19,379 nt of DNA from DASZGL01 sp035938875 (lineage in GTDB: Bacteria > Chloroflexota > Dormibacteria > Aeolococcales > Aeolococcaceae): contig DASZGL010000074.1 in the NCBI GenBank assembly GCA_035938875.1, positions 1 to 19,379 on the forward strand. The letters are read 5' to 3'. The notes below the pieces were generated by a model. That model was given only the letters and a program-made list of their open reading frames with translations. It had not been told where the DNA came from and did not search any database. This document shows, piece after piece, positions 5,666 through 13,571 of this stretch. Positions within the stretch are counted from its first letter, which is position 1, and each line of letters starts with the position of its first letter. Position numbers and translations under genes: made by a program.

Positions 5666-6652
5666 GTGCTGGTCCTCACCCGCGCGCAAACCGAGGCGCT
5701 GCTCGAGCCCGACGCGCTGCGCCGGGCGGTGGCGGCGGCGATGGCCGACGTCAGCGCCGGGCGTGCGTCGATGCCGGCGCGCATCGCCGCGGTGGTGTCC
5801 GAGCGCGACGCCCTCCTCGCCGCGATGCCCGCCTACCTCCCCGGGCTCGGTGGCCTGGCGGCGAAGCTGGTCACGCTGTTCCCCGGCAACGCCGGGACCG
5901 CTCTGCCCACCCACCAGGCTGTGGTCATCGTCTTCGACGCGGCAAACGGGCAGCCCCTCGCGCTCGTCGACGGCACCTCGATCACCGCAGCCAGGACGGC
6001 GGCGGGGTCGGCGCTGTCGGTCGAACTGCTCGCCCGCGCCGACTCGCGAGTCCTGGCCATCCTCGGCACCGGTGTCCAGGCGATGGCGCACGCCCAGGCG
6101 GTGGTCCGCGTCCGTGCCTTCGCCGAGGTCCGGGTCGCCGGGCGTGACCCGGCGAAAGCCGCCGCCGTCGCCGCCGAGCTGCACCGGCGCCTCGGCATCG
6201 ACGTCGTGCCCACCGGCGGCTTCGCCCAGGCGTGCCGGGGGGCCGATGTCGTCTGCGCGACGACGCACTCAGCCGACCCCGTCGTCCTCCGCCAGAACCT
6301 CGACCCCGGCGTGCACGTCGCGTCGGTGGGCTACAACACCGCTGGTCGCGAGGTCGACTCAGCGACGGTGGCCGACGCCCTGGTCGTCGTCGAGTCGCGC
6401 GACGCGGTCCTGGCGGCGCCGCCTTCAGGGTCGAACGATCTGCGCATGCCCATCGAGGAGGGGATCATCACCGCGGATCACATCCACGCCGAGATCGGCG
6501 AACTGGTGTCAGGCACGCGGCTCGGACGCAGCTCGGCCGAGCAGATCACGCTGTACAAGTCGGTGGGCGTCGCCGCGCAGGACGTCGCCGCGGCGGCAAT
6601 GGTCCTCGCCGCGGCGCGCGCCGCGGGAACCGGCGTGGAGATCGACCTGTAG
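5666..6652 (+). CDS. Ornithine cyclodeaminase / mu-crystallin family NAD(P)-dependent enzyme
   Basis: The 328-residue protein matches the family length. Lys67 in GGLAAKLVTLFPGN and Arg110 in SITAARTAAGSALSVELLAR are the substrate carboxylate-binding positions. ILGTGVQAMAHAQA (132-145) is the dinucleotide-binding glycine motif, and LYKSVGVAAQDVAAAAMV near the C-terminus is the family signature. The segment equivalent to the catalytic Asp of Pseudomonas ornithine cyclodeaminase (GD-PGKTEL) reads VGYNTAGREVD (221-231), with Asn224 in place of Asp. This favours a ketimine/pyrroline-carboxylate reductase or alanine-dehydrogenase-like activity over true ornithine cyclodeamination. GTG 5666 is chosen because homology starts there; CACAAT at 5653-5658 is a weak -10 placed for a leaderless start. 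A longer frame from 5570 would overlap the tRNA promoter region. It converges on the plsC-like gene with twelve bases between. Confidence 0.88.
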   Translation: MLVLTRAQTEALLEPDALRRAVAAAMADVSAGRASMPARIAAVVSERDALLAAMPAYLPGLGGLAAKLVTLFPGNAGTALPTHQAVVIVFDAANGQPLALVDGTSITAARTAAGSALSVELLARADSRVLAILGTGVQAMAHAQAVVRVRAFAEVRVAGRDPAKAAAVAAELHRRLGIDVVPTGGFAQACRGADVVCATTHSADPVVLRQNLDPGVHVASVGYNTAGREVDSATVADALVVVESRDAVLAAPPSGSNDLRMPIEEGIITADHIHAEIGELVSGTRLGRSSAEQITLYKSVGVAAQDVAAAAMVLAAARAAGTGVEIDL

Positions 6653-6664
6653 ACGCGTCAAACG

Positions 6665-7621
6665 TCAGCGCGGGGTCGTCGACCTCCACGACTCGCGCCA
6701 CGAAGCGGCTTCGCTGGTGCTGCGAGCCGGCTGCCGGGCGTCGTGAGGCGCACTCGCGGTCCACGCCTCGCGCCACCCGCCGCGTCGCGGCTCGGCGTCG
6801 CGGTGGGCGTGGCCCTGCAGCTGTGTGACCAGGTCGATGACCGCGGCCTCCAGTCGCTGGTTGAAGCTCCGCGCCGACTCGTCACGGCCGGCGACCAGCG
6901 GAGTGCCGAAGTGCACCGCGATGGCGCTCGGCCTGGGCAGCGCCTTGCCCCGAGCGAGCAGCGCGTGGGTGCCCTGCAGGTACACCGGAATCACCGGCGC
7001 GCCCGTCTGCACACCGAGGTGGGCGACGCCGGCCTTGAAACCGCGCAGCCGGCCGGTCGTCGACCGTGTCCCCTCGGGAAAGAGGACGATGCTGTGCCCG
7101 TGGCGCAGGAATCGTTCGCAGCGGCGCACTGAGTCGGCGATGTCGTGCTGGCGGTCGAAGGGCACGCCGTTGAGGCCGAGGGTGACGAAAACGCTGAGCC
7201 AGGTGCGGTCGAAGAAGTAATCCGCCGCAGCGGGCACGACGGTGCGCTCGCGGATGTGGGCGGGAAGCGCCTTGAGCACCAGCGGCGCGTCGGCGTGGGA
7301 CGCGTGGTTGGGGGCAAAGATGATCGGCGGTCGCACGCCGTGGACGTGGTGCAGGCCGACGACCTCGGGGCGGCCGAGGACCTCGAGGAGGGGGAACAGC
7401 GCGCTGCGCTGCAGATTGCGGCGGATGGTCGCCGCGGTGTCGCTCCGTCCCCAGGTGGGCTCGGCGGCGCGCCGGCGGCGGCCGCGCCGCGGGGCCTCCT
7501 CGGGCGGGGGGTGCTCCGGCGGGCGCCAGTTGCGCAGCATGGTCAGCGCGTCGGCCCCTGCTTCGCGAAGCATGCCCACGGTCAGTGTGCGACGCCGGCC
7601 GGTGCGCAAGCGGGCGATCAC
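6665..7621 (-). CDS. 1-acyl-sn-glycerol-3-phosphate acyltransferase (PlsC/LPLAT family)
   Basis: The 318-residue product carries the LPLAT core at about 70-260. NHASHAD (105-111) is the HX4D catalytic motif with His106 and Asp111. The Arg/Gly-containing block around GVPFDR (152-157) and FPEGTRS (181-187) are motifs II and III, and VIPVYLQG (210-217) is motif IV. Such enzymes transfer an acyl chain from acyl-CoA or acyl-ACP to lysophosphatidate or another hydroxyl acceptor at the membrane. An N-terminal extension (30-65) is Pro/Arg-rich and basic. The C-terminal 45 residues are low complexity and look non-catalytic. GTG 7621 overlaps the TGA of the LarA-like gene by four bases, so it is translationally coupled as the last gene of the four-gene operon. 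The acyl acceptor could be something other than lysophosphatidate. Confidence 0.88.
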   Translation of the reverse strand: MIARLRTGRRRTLTVGMLREAGADALTMLRNWRPPEHPPPEEAPRRGRRRRAAEPTWGRSDTAATIRRNLQRSALFPLLEVLGRPEVVGLHHVHGVRPPIIFAPNHASHADAPLVLKALPAHIRERTVVPAAADYFFDRTWLSVFVTLGLNGVPFDRQHDIADSVRRCERFLRHGHSIVLFPEGTRSTTGRLRGFKAGVAHLGVQTGAPVIPVYLQGTHALLARGKALPRPSAIAVHFGTPLVAGRDESARSFNQRLEAAVIDLVTQLQGHAHRDAEPRRGGWREAWTASAPHDARQPARSTSEAASWRESWRSTTPR

Positions 7622-9222
7622 GGCACCCCGTTCTCGAACTCACCTGGCTCGACGTCGCAGACGAAGAGCGGCGGCGCATGCAGGTGGGTGACGCTGGGAT
7701 GGGCGCCGACAGTCTGCGTGGCCATCTCCAGCGCATCGTCAAGCGTCGATGCGGCGCGAAAGCCGAGTCGCTGGCATACCGCGCGATCGCCGCCGACGAC
7801 GATGACGTCACCGAGATGGTCGAGCGCATGCACGCCCCAGTACCACATGTAGAAGGGATGCACGCCGTGATAGGCGTGTGACTTCCGGTACAGCTGTCGG
7901 TACCAGGTGTCGTTGGCGAAACGCTCCTCGAACTCCGATTCGATGCGCTCTGGGTCACGGGTCGTGGCCAGCACCTGCTCGAAGAAGTCGATATACGACG
8001 GGTGGTGCACCGGGTGGAACTCGTCGCGGCACGGGTGGGTCATGATCAGCACGCCGCCACGACGCACCAGAGGAACGCCGCGGTACATATTGAAGAAGTA
8101 ACCCAACCCCATGCAGAAGACGAGGATGGGATTCATGATCGAGTTGACGTTGTACGGCCCCACGTAGGGGATTCCGACGGTGAGCACGTCGGACTGGCCG
8201 CGCACCGGCACCGCCTGCTGCCGGTAGAGCGCCTCCAGGGTACGGCGGTGCACCGCGTCGGTGGCTCCCGCGTGGATCGACGTCAACGCGTACGGCGATC
8301 GCGTGCGATGGAACGCCGCCCGCGCCTGGGCCGGCGGCATCGCCGCAGACACGCGAGAGAACACCCGGGCGGCGGCGCGGTCGCGGGTGCTCCAGTCGGC
8401 CTCACGCCGGTTGAGAAATCCCAGCGCGGCCGGGAAGGTGTCGTTGTTGAGCGTCGTCTCGATCTTGAACACCTTGACGTGCTGCTCGAGCAGGTGCCCC
8501 ATGCGATCGCACGACGTGTGCAGCGCGCTGTGGGGAGGATCCATCAGGCTTCTTGTGTGGCGCAGCGTGTGCACGTTGTGGTGATGACGCAGGCTGCGGT
8601 ACGGCGCCAGCCCGACGGCCACCGACTTGTGGCCTCCGTCCATGGCCACCAGGTTGATGTTCACGTACACGAGCAGGTCGCTGGTCGCAGCCCGTTTGCT
8701 GATCTCCACCACCTCACCGACCTCGGTCGTGCCCAGCTCGGTGAGCGCCTCGGGGTCCTCGGCGTCAAAGTTGTAGAGGCGGTCGGGCCAGAAGGCGTCG
8801 AAGACGCGTTTACCGACGGCTTCGAGCACCTCGGGTGCGGTCATGCGCCGGTGCAGCGAGGTGGCGATGACGATCTCGACGTCGTCGACGCCGGCGTCGG
8901 CGGCCATGTCGAGGACGCATTCGAGGACTCGCTGGCGCACGTCGGGAAAGCGCATCGGCGGCAGCGGCAGGGAGATGTCATCGATGGCGATGGTCAGCTT
9001 CATCCCCGCGTGAAGCAGCGCCGGCAGCGGGTCGGAGTCGAGCGGATTGAGCAAGGCCCGGCGCACCGCGCCGTCAGGATCACGCAGTCCGTCAACGGGG
9101 TCGGGCGGGTAGACGACCCGTGCGCCCAGGGGAAGCCGTTGCAGGACGATGCCGTCGCCGTTGTGCACCAGTACCGGGGGTGTGTTCCGGCCGACTTCGA
9201 CAACGGTGCCGGGACGGTTCAC
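7618..9222 (-). CDS. LarA-like protein (lactate racemase / nickel-pincer family, DUF2088)
   Basis: The 534-residue protein is longer than typical LarA (about 420-430). IAIDDISLPLPPMRFPDV (79-96), IATSLHRRMTAPEV (119-132) and MDGGHKSVAVGLA (194-206) follow the LarA N-terminal domain. By eye, His124 matches the catalytic His108 of Lactiplantibacillus LarA, Lys199 the Lys184 that carries the nickel-pincer cofactor, and His215 in RHHHN the nickel ligand His200. The equivalent of the second catalytic base, His174, falls at Ile189/Asn190. The protein therefore probably binds the cofactor, but its substrate or stereochemistry may differ from lactate racemisation. GTG 9222 overlaps the ADH stop (GTGA) and the gene's own TGA overlaps the PlsC start in the same way. 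No larB, larC or larE cofactor genes are in this window. A Tyr/His-rich C-terminal part (YHGVHPFYMWYWGVHALDH) is unusual. Confidence 0.8.
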   Translation of the reverse strand: MNRPGTVVEVGRNTPPVLVHNGDGIVLQRLPLGARVVYPPDPVDGLRDPDGAVRRALLNPLDSDPLPALLHAGMKLTIAIDDISLPLPPMRFPDVRQRVLECVLDMAADAGVDDVEIVIATSLHRRMTAPEVLEAVGKRVFDAFWPDRLYNFDAEDPEALTELGTTEVGEVVEISKRAATSDLLVYVNINLVAMDGGHKSVAVGLAPYRSLRHHHNVHTLRHTRSLMDPPHSALHTSCDRMGHLLEQHVKVFKIETTLNNDTFPAALGFLNRREADWSTRDRAAARVFSRVSAAMPPAQARAAFHRTRSPYALTSIHAGATDAVHRRTLEALYRQQAVPVRGQSDVLTVGIPYVGPYNVNSIMNPILVFCMGLGYFFNMYRGVPLVRRGGVLIMTHPCRDEFHPVHHPSYIDFFEQVLATTRDPERIESEFEERFANDTWYRQLYRKSHAYHGVHPFYMWYWGVHALDHLGDVIVVGGDRAVCQRLGFRAASTLDDALEMATQTVGAHPSVTHLHAPPLFVCDVEPGEFENGVP

Positions 9223-10424
9223 GACGTCGCCGCCGATGCTGCCAGCTGTGGCGCGAACGCGATCTTGACCGCTCCGCGCGAGCCCGCGGCACCGGCGTGG
9301 GCAAGTGCGTCTCGGTAGTCCTCGAGCGAGTAGGGATCGGCGACAAGCTCACCGGGACGAACCGCGGCCGCTGCCGCCAGCGCCAGGGCGAAGGTGCGCT
9401 CGCCCGTGTCGCCCTCGACACCGTAGCCGTAGGCGCCGCGCAGGTTGAGCTCACGGTGCCATGCCGGTGAAAGGTCGACGCTCGACCTGCCCTGCATGCC
9501 CACCATCACGACCGTCCCGCCAGCGCGCGTGCAGGTCATGGCATCGGCGAGGCCGTCACTGGTCCCGGTGCACTCGAAGCAGAGGTCGACTCCACCGAGC
9601 AGGAATGGAACGGTCACCCGCGACTCAACCAGCCGCGCCCTTGTCTCGAACCGGACGGTGCGCAGCATCGCCTCGGGGGTGCACACGGTGTCGGCGCCCA
9701 GCGCCGCGGCGTGGGCGCGCTGGTGATCATGCTTGGCGACGGCGATCACCCGGCCCGCCGATCCCGCGTGGCGCAGGGCCGCCACGACGAGCAGCCCCAG
9801 CGTCCCGGCGCCGAGCACGAGGACTCGGTCCCCCGGATTGGGGCGATTGCGCAGCACCGCATGCAGGGCACAGGCGAGCGGCTCGACCATCACCGCATCA
9901 CGGTCGTCGAGGGAGTCGGGAACGGCGTGCAACTGACTGCGATGAGCGATCAGCTCAGTGGCCCATCCCCCACCGGTACTGGCGCAGTAACCGGTCTGCA
10001 GTCCCGTGTCGATCCCCTCACCGGCAACGGACTCACACCCCTGCGGCTCGCCGGCAGCACAGCGCTGACACGGTGGCTCGACGCCGCGAACAGCGCAGTG
10101 GAGCATGGGCTCGACAACGACGCGGGTGGCGCCGCCCCACGAGCCATCGCCGTCGACCACATCGGCGACGATCTCGTGCCCGAGCACGAACGGCGTCGAC
10201 GCCAGAGCGCCGAGATAGGGACTCGCGTGACCGGTGAGCGCCGACACGTCGGAGCCGCACACCCCGGCGAGCCGCGGTCGCACCCGCACCCAGCCCTCGC
10301 CGGGAAGCGCGGGCGCGGGTCGATGCGCCAGGCGCAGCAGGGTGAGTGGTCCGCCTCGCGTACCCCTGGTCAGCCGCGCCGCCGCGTACGCGGGAAGCGT
10401 GGGCGTGTACTCGAGAGCACGCAC
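9219..10424 (-). CDS. Zinc-dependent medium-chain alcohol dehydrogenase
   Basis: The 401-residue product is an MDR-family dehydrogenase. Catalytic zinc ligands are Cys56 (VCGSD), His83-Glu84 (GHE) and the region of Glu181 (VEPLACALHAV). Four structural-zinc cysteines are present at 110, 119, 122 and 130, with a longer first spacing than the usual CxxCxxC. VLVLGAGTLGLL (201-212) is the NAD(P)-binding glycine motif. Members oxidise alcohols or reduce aldehydes in the cytosol; the neighbouring acyl-CoA-reductase-like gene makes a fatty aldehyde or fatty alcohol an attractive substrate, which is inference. GTG 10424 begins one base after the stop of the upstream fusion gene, which decides the start; a longer frame from 10466 would overlap that gene by 41 bases and lacks family similarity. 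The last codons overlap the LarA-like start by four bases. Confidence 0.9.
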   Translation of the reverse strand: MRALEYTPTLPAYAAARLTRGTRGGPLTLLRLAHRPAPALPGEGWVRVRPRLAGVCGSDVSALTGHASPYLGALASTPFVLGHEIVADVVDGDGSWGGATRVVVEPMLHCAVRGVEPPCQRCAAGEPQGCESVAGEGIDTGLQTGYCASTGGGWATELIAHRSQLHAVPDSLDDRDAVMVEPLACALHAVLRNRPNPGDRVLVLGAGTLGLLVVAALRHAGSAGRVIAVAKHDHQRAHAAALGADTVCTPEAMLRTVRFETRARLVESRVTVPFLLGGVDLCFECTGTSDGLADAMTCTRAGGTVVMVGMQGRSSVDLSPAWHRELNLRGAYGYGVEGDTGERTFALALAAAAAVRPGELVADPYSLEDYRDALAHAGAAGSRGAVKIAFAPQLAASAATS

Positions 10425-10425
10425 G

Positions 10426-12810
10426 TCAGGGTTCCCGTCCGGCGCCGACCGGTCCAACGCGAGCACCGCTGTCGTTCACCTCGGCTGGCAGCACGAAGGG
10501 CAACCTGCCACCGCCGTCGCGCACCGTCCAACGCTGCACCGGCCAGCCGCGCCGCCGTGCCACAGCGGCAAGCCGCAGGTCGGGGTTCACCGGCACGGGA
10601 CGGCCGACGACCTCGAGCATGGAGAGGTCGCTGATGCTGTCGGCGTAGGCGTACGACATCGCCAGCTCCAGCCCGGCCTCGGCGGCGAGCGAACGCACCA
10701 GCGCACCGCGTGCCTCGGCACTCGGCGGCGTGTCGGCGAGGTCACCGTCGAAGACCCCGTCGACGGTGCGCAGGCGCGCGGCGCGCAGCTCCACATCGAG
10801 CAGCTCGGCAAGCGGGCGGACGATCTCGTCGAGAGCACCGGTGACGATGACCACACGGTGACCCGCGTCGACGTGCTCGCGCACCCGCCGCAGACCGCGG
10901 GGGAAGCAGCGCGGCAGGGTGACCTCGTGGAACGCGCGCCGCGCCACCGCGGCGATCTGCTCCTGCTCGAACCCGTGATAGCCGCGGTAGAAGTGGCGCT
11001 GGAAGTCGAGACGGTTGGCCCTGTCGAGGCGCAGCCAGCCCGGCACTCGCGAGGCGGTTCGGGCGATGACCATCGGCCAGCGCCGCCGTTCCTCGCGGTC
11101 GAGGAGGAAGTAGAGGTAGTGCTGCACCACGGTGAGGTCGGCGATGGTGCCCTCGACGTCGAAGACGGCGAGCGCCCGCTCGGTGGAGCGGATTGCCGGC
11201 AGCCGGCCCGCCGGCACCTCGGTGCGCAGCTGGGTGGGGCGCGGGAGCACAGGTCGCGGCGGCCGGCGACGCAGCCGCGCCAGCTCGATGACGGCGGGGA
11301 TGTGCGAGATCTGCAGGTACTGCGACCAGTCGATGCCGGCGACGTCGAAGGGAAACTGAGCCCGTTCGGTCGCCGCTCGCGCCGTGTCCAGGGCTCGCGT
11401 GTTGCTGTCGTCGAAGACGGCGTCCATCTCCGTGTACACCGCGTACATCTCGGCGAGTCCGCGGCCGCGTCGCACCCGGTCACGGGTGTCTTCGAGGCGC
11501 TCGGCCAGAGCCCTGGTGCGGTGGGTTGCGGGACCGGACTCGACGATGGCGACCGCCGCCTCCAGGCCACGCTCCAGCCGCGCCAGCCGGCGTTCCTCAC
11601 GCCGCCCGCTGGGAAACTCCCAGTCGGGCACCGGGATCGGCGCACCGGCGGCGTCGTGCAGCGGGTGCGCGCGGAAATACTCGCGGACGTTGTCGAAGAG
11701 CCCGCGAAAGCGCAGGGGATTCCGCGCGCCGGTGCTGACGTGGTACACGACCGGTGTTCCCGCCACCGGCGGTGCGGCGGCGGCGCTGATCACCGCGTTG
11801 CAGACGGTGTCGACCGGGACCAGGTCGATGACCCCGTCGGGCAACCCAGGAAAGTCGGCAAGCAACCCGCGGCCGTAGGCCAGGATGATCGGTTCGGCCA
11901 TGCGCAAGCCGGTGATCCAGGAAGGCATCGGCTCGGTCAGGCTGGACTCGATGATCGAGGGTCGCACGATGGATAGGCAGAGGTCGGCGCACACCTCGGC
12001 AACGGCGAGCTCGGCGAGCGCCTTGCTCATGGTGTAGACGTCGGACCACCCCAGCGCGCGCGCGTGATGCCTGCCGCTGGCAACGAGCTGTTCGTCGACC
12101 CATCGGGCCCGCAGCCTCTCCGACTCGGCGCCGGCGCCGGGGATCCCCGACGCTCCAATGCCGCGACGGGCGGCGGCGCCGAAGCGGCGCATCCGCGGCG
12201 GCGTGCGCGACTCCGCCTCGATGCGAGCCCGGGCAGCCTCCGCGGCACGGAGCTCGGAACGCCAGTCCAGCGCGGCGCCGCCGGCGGACGCCAATCCGCC
12301 GGGCATGCCCTCGAAGACAACGCCGCGGCGCATTCCCGAGACGTACGCCGTCGACACCTGGACGACGCTGGGACGGGCACCTGCCGCCGTGACCGTCTCC
12401 ACCAGGCGCACAGGGCCGCCGAGGTTGGTGCCCAGGGCGACGTCGAGGGCGCTGTCGAAGGAGACCTCGGCCGCGGAGTGGATGACCACGCCAACCTCGC
12501 CGACCAGCCTGCGCGCCTCCTCATCGAGAGCGAGGCCGGGTTTGCCCAGGTCGCCGGCGATGGGGACCACCCGCGACGCCACCTCGGCCGCAAACCCGTC
12601 CCCGTGCCGTTCGCGCAACCGGGTGAAGGCAGGCGTGGCGAGAACCTCATCGTCGAGCCGGCGGCGCGCTCCCTGACGCCCCGGGCGGATGAGGGTCAGC
12701 ACCCGGCAGCCGGGGATGCCGTAGAGGAGCTTCTCCAGGATGGCCGTGCCGAGAAAGCCGGTGACCCCTGTGAGGAGGACGGTCTGCCCTGACAGATCGC
12801 TCGCACCCAT
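10426..12810 (-). CDS. Fusion of fatty-acyl-CoA-reductase-like SDR with HAD-IB phosphatase-like domain
   Basis: This 794-residue protein has two enzymes in one chain. Residues 1-400 are an extended SDR of the male-sterility/fatty-acyl-CoA reductase type: GVTGFLG (15-21) binds NAD(P), QVSTAYVSG (151-159) and YTMSK (Tyr259, Lys263) form the catalytic site, and IVRPSIIESSLTEPMPSWI (281-299) is a hallmark of these reductases. They reduce acyl-CoA to aldehyde or alcohol. A helical Arg-rich linker follows. Residues 547-740 are a HAD-IB domain: FDVEGTIAD with nucleophile Asp551, Thr657 in IVTGA, and YADSISDLSML with Asp724 and Asp728. Glu553 replaces the usual second Asp and Arg701 seems to replace the motif III Lys, so phosphatase activity may be altered. 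It is the first gene of the operon, read from a probable leaderless promoter. The long insertion at 185-245 is Ala/Arg-rich. Confidence 0.85.
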   Translation of the reverse strand: MGASDLSGQTVLLTGVTGFLGTAILEKLLYGIPGCRVLTLIRPGRQGARRRLDDEVLATPAFTRLRERHGDGFAAEVASRVVPIAGDLGKPGLALDEEARRLVGEVGVVIHSAAEVSFDSALDVALGTNLGGPVRLVETVTAAGARPSVVQVSTAYVSGMRRGVVFEGMPGGLASAGGAALDWRSELRAAEAARARIEAESRTPPRMRRFGAAARRGIGASGIPGAGAESERLRARWVDEQLVASGRHHARALGWSDVYTMSKALAELAVAEVCADLCLSIVRPSIIESSLTEPMPSWITGLRMAEPIILAYGRGLLADFPGLPDGVIDLVPVDTVCNAVISAAAAPPVAGTPVVYHVSTGARNPLRFRGLFDNVREYFRAHPLHDAAGAPIPVPDWEFPSGRREERRLARLERGLEAAVAIVESGPATHRTRALAERLEDTRDRVRRGRGLAEMYAVYTEMDAVFDDSNTRALDTARAATERAQFPFDVAGIDWSQYLQISHIPAVIELARLRRRPPRPVLPRPTQLRTEVPAGRLPAIRSTERALAVFDVEGTIADLTVVQHYLYFLLDREERRRWPMVIARTASRVPGWLRLDRANRLDFQRHFYRGYHGFEQEQIAAVARRAFHEVTLPRCFPRGLRRVREHVDAGHRVVIVTGALDEIVRPLAELLDVELRAARLRTVDGVFDGDLADTPPSAEARGALVRSLAAEAGLELAMSYAYADSISDLSMLEVVGRPVPVNPDLRLAAVARRRGWPVQRWTVRDGGGRLPFVLPAEVNDSGARVGPVGAGREP

Positions 12811-12818
12811 CGGGGCGC

Positions 12819-12847
12819 AGGTTACTCGTCGCGTGGCGACCGGTGAA
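12819..12847 (-). promoter_or_regulatory. Probable promoter of the four-gene operon (leaderless start)
   Basis: On the minus strand TTCACC (12847-12842) and TAACCT (12824-12819) are separated by exactly 17 bp, and the -10 ends eight bases before the ATG at 12810. Transcription would begin at or next to the start codon, and no ribosome site is present. The promoter lies in the 61 bp between the rpiA stop and the fusion gene, so the operon need not depend on rpiA transcription. Confidence 0.45.
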
Positions 12848-12871
12848 GCGGCGCCCGGTGGGTGGCGCCGG

Positions 12872-13552
12872 CTAGCGCCGCGAGCTCAGCCTCTGCACCG
12901 ATCCGTCCGAGCGAGCCGCGAGGACGAGGTCTGTCATGCCCAGGAAGAGGCCGTGGCCGGCCACGCCGGGGACGGCGTCGAGACGTTCGGCGAGGCCCTC
13001 TGGGTCGTCGATCCGCGGGTAGCTGCCGTCGGCTATGAGGTTGCCGTTGTCGCTGATCACCGTCTGACCGCGCCCGTCGCCCCGCAGCGTGAACGTCCCT
13101 CCGGTGGCGTGCAGGGCCGCCAGGGTGGCGGCAACCCCGAACCGGACGACCTCGACGGGCACCGTCCCGGAGAGTTCGGTCCGCAGCTTGCTCTCGTCGA
13201 CGACAACGACGAAGCGCCGTGCCGCGGCGGCGACGATCTTCTCGCGGAGCAGCGCCCCACCGGCTCCCTTGATGAGGCGGAGGTCGGGATCGACGGCGTC
13301 GGCCCCGTCCACCGCCAGGTCCACGCCCTCGGCGCCCAGGTCCATCAGCGGCACGCCCTGCTCTTGGGCAAGCTGCTCGCTGGCGTGCGATGTGGGCACG
13401 CCGCGGAGGCGCATGCCCTGCCTCACCAGGTCACCCACGGCGACGATGAACCAGCGCGCCGTCGACCCAGTGCCCAGGCCCAGGGTCATGCCGTCGGTGA
13501 CCAGGGACGCCGCTTCGGCGCCGGCCGCACGTTTGGCCGACTCGGCGTCCAG
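12872..13552 (-). CDS. rpiA: Ribose-5-phosphate isomerase A
   Basis: RpiA interconverts ribose 5-phosphate and ribulose 5-phosphate in the non-oxidative pentose phosphate pathway. LGLGTGSTARWF is the phosphate loop. DGADAVDPDLRLIKGAGGAL and LLREKI carry the catalytic Asp, Asp, Lys and Glu; VVVDESKL is the next motif. From the first ordinary start, ATG 13489, the protein has 205 residues and lacks the N-terminal helix. The upstream codons encode AKRAAGAEAASLVTDG, just as expected for RpiA, yet contain no ATG, GTG or TTG. CTG at 13552 is preceded by AAGGA eleven bases away and gives 226 residues, with catalytic residues at 82, 85, 95 and 104, nearly the Escherichia coli numbering (81, 84, 94, 103). 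I therefore extend to CTG 13552. It lies 19 bases after the small upstream gene. Confidence 0.93.
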   Translation of the reverse strand: MDAESAKRAAGAEAASLVTDGMTLGLGTGSTARWFIVAVGDLVRQGMRLRGVPTSHASEQLAQEQGVPLMDLGAEGVDLAVDGADAVDPDLRLIKGAGGALLREKIVAAAARRFVVVVDESKLRTELSGTVPVEVVRFGVAATLAALHATGGTFTLRGDGRGQTVISDNGNLIADGSYPRIDDPEGLAERLDAVPGVAGHGLFLGMTDLVLAARSDGSVQRLSSRR

Positions 13553-13563
13553 GTCGGCGGCTG

Positions 13564-13568
13564 TCCTT
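13564..13568 (-). promoter_or_regulatory. Ribosome binding site supporting a CTG start for rpiA
   Basis: AAGGA on the minus strand lies in the 19-bp gap after the stop of the 114-residue gene and eleven bases before CTG 13552. It is too far from ATG 13489 (about 74 bases) to serve that codon. Confidence 0.4.
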
Positions 13569-13571
13569 GGG

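Noticed and set aside
4019..6268. 749-residue open frame on the minus strand
   Set aside because: Arg/Gly/Pro-rich shadow that runs through the TIGR03086 gene, tRNA-Val and the cyclodeaminase-family gene on the opposite strand; no domain pattern.
9445..10237. Overlapping plus-strand frames across the ADH gene
   Set aside because: ADH zinc ligands and nucleotide motif are all intact on the minus strand; these frames have no coherent protein pattern.
10234..11976. 580-residue open frame on the plus strand
   Set aside because: Antisense shadow of the FAR-HAD and ADH genes, whose motifs are intact on the minus strand; typical of high-GC DNA.
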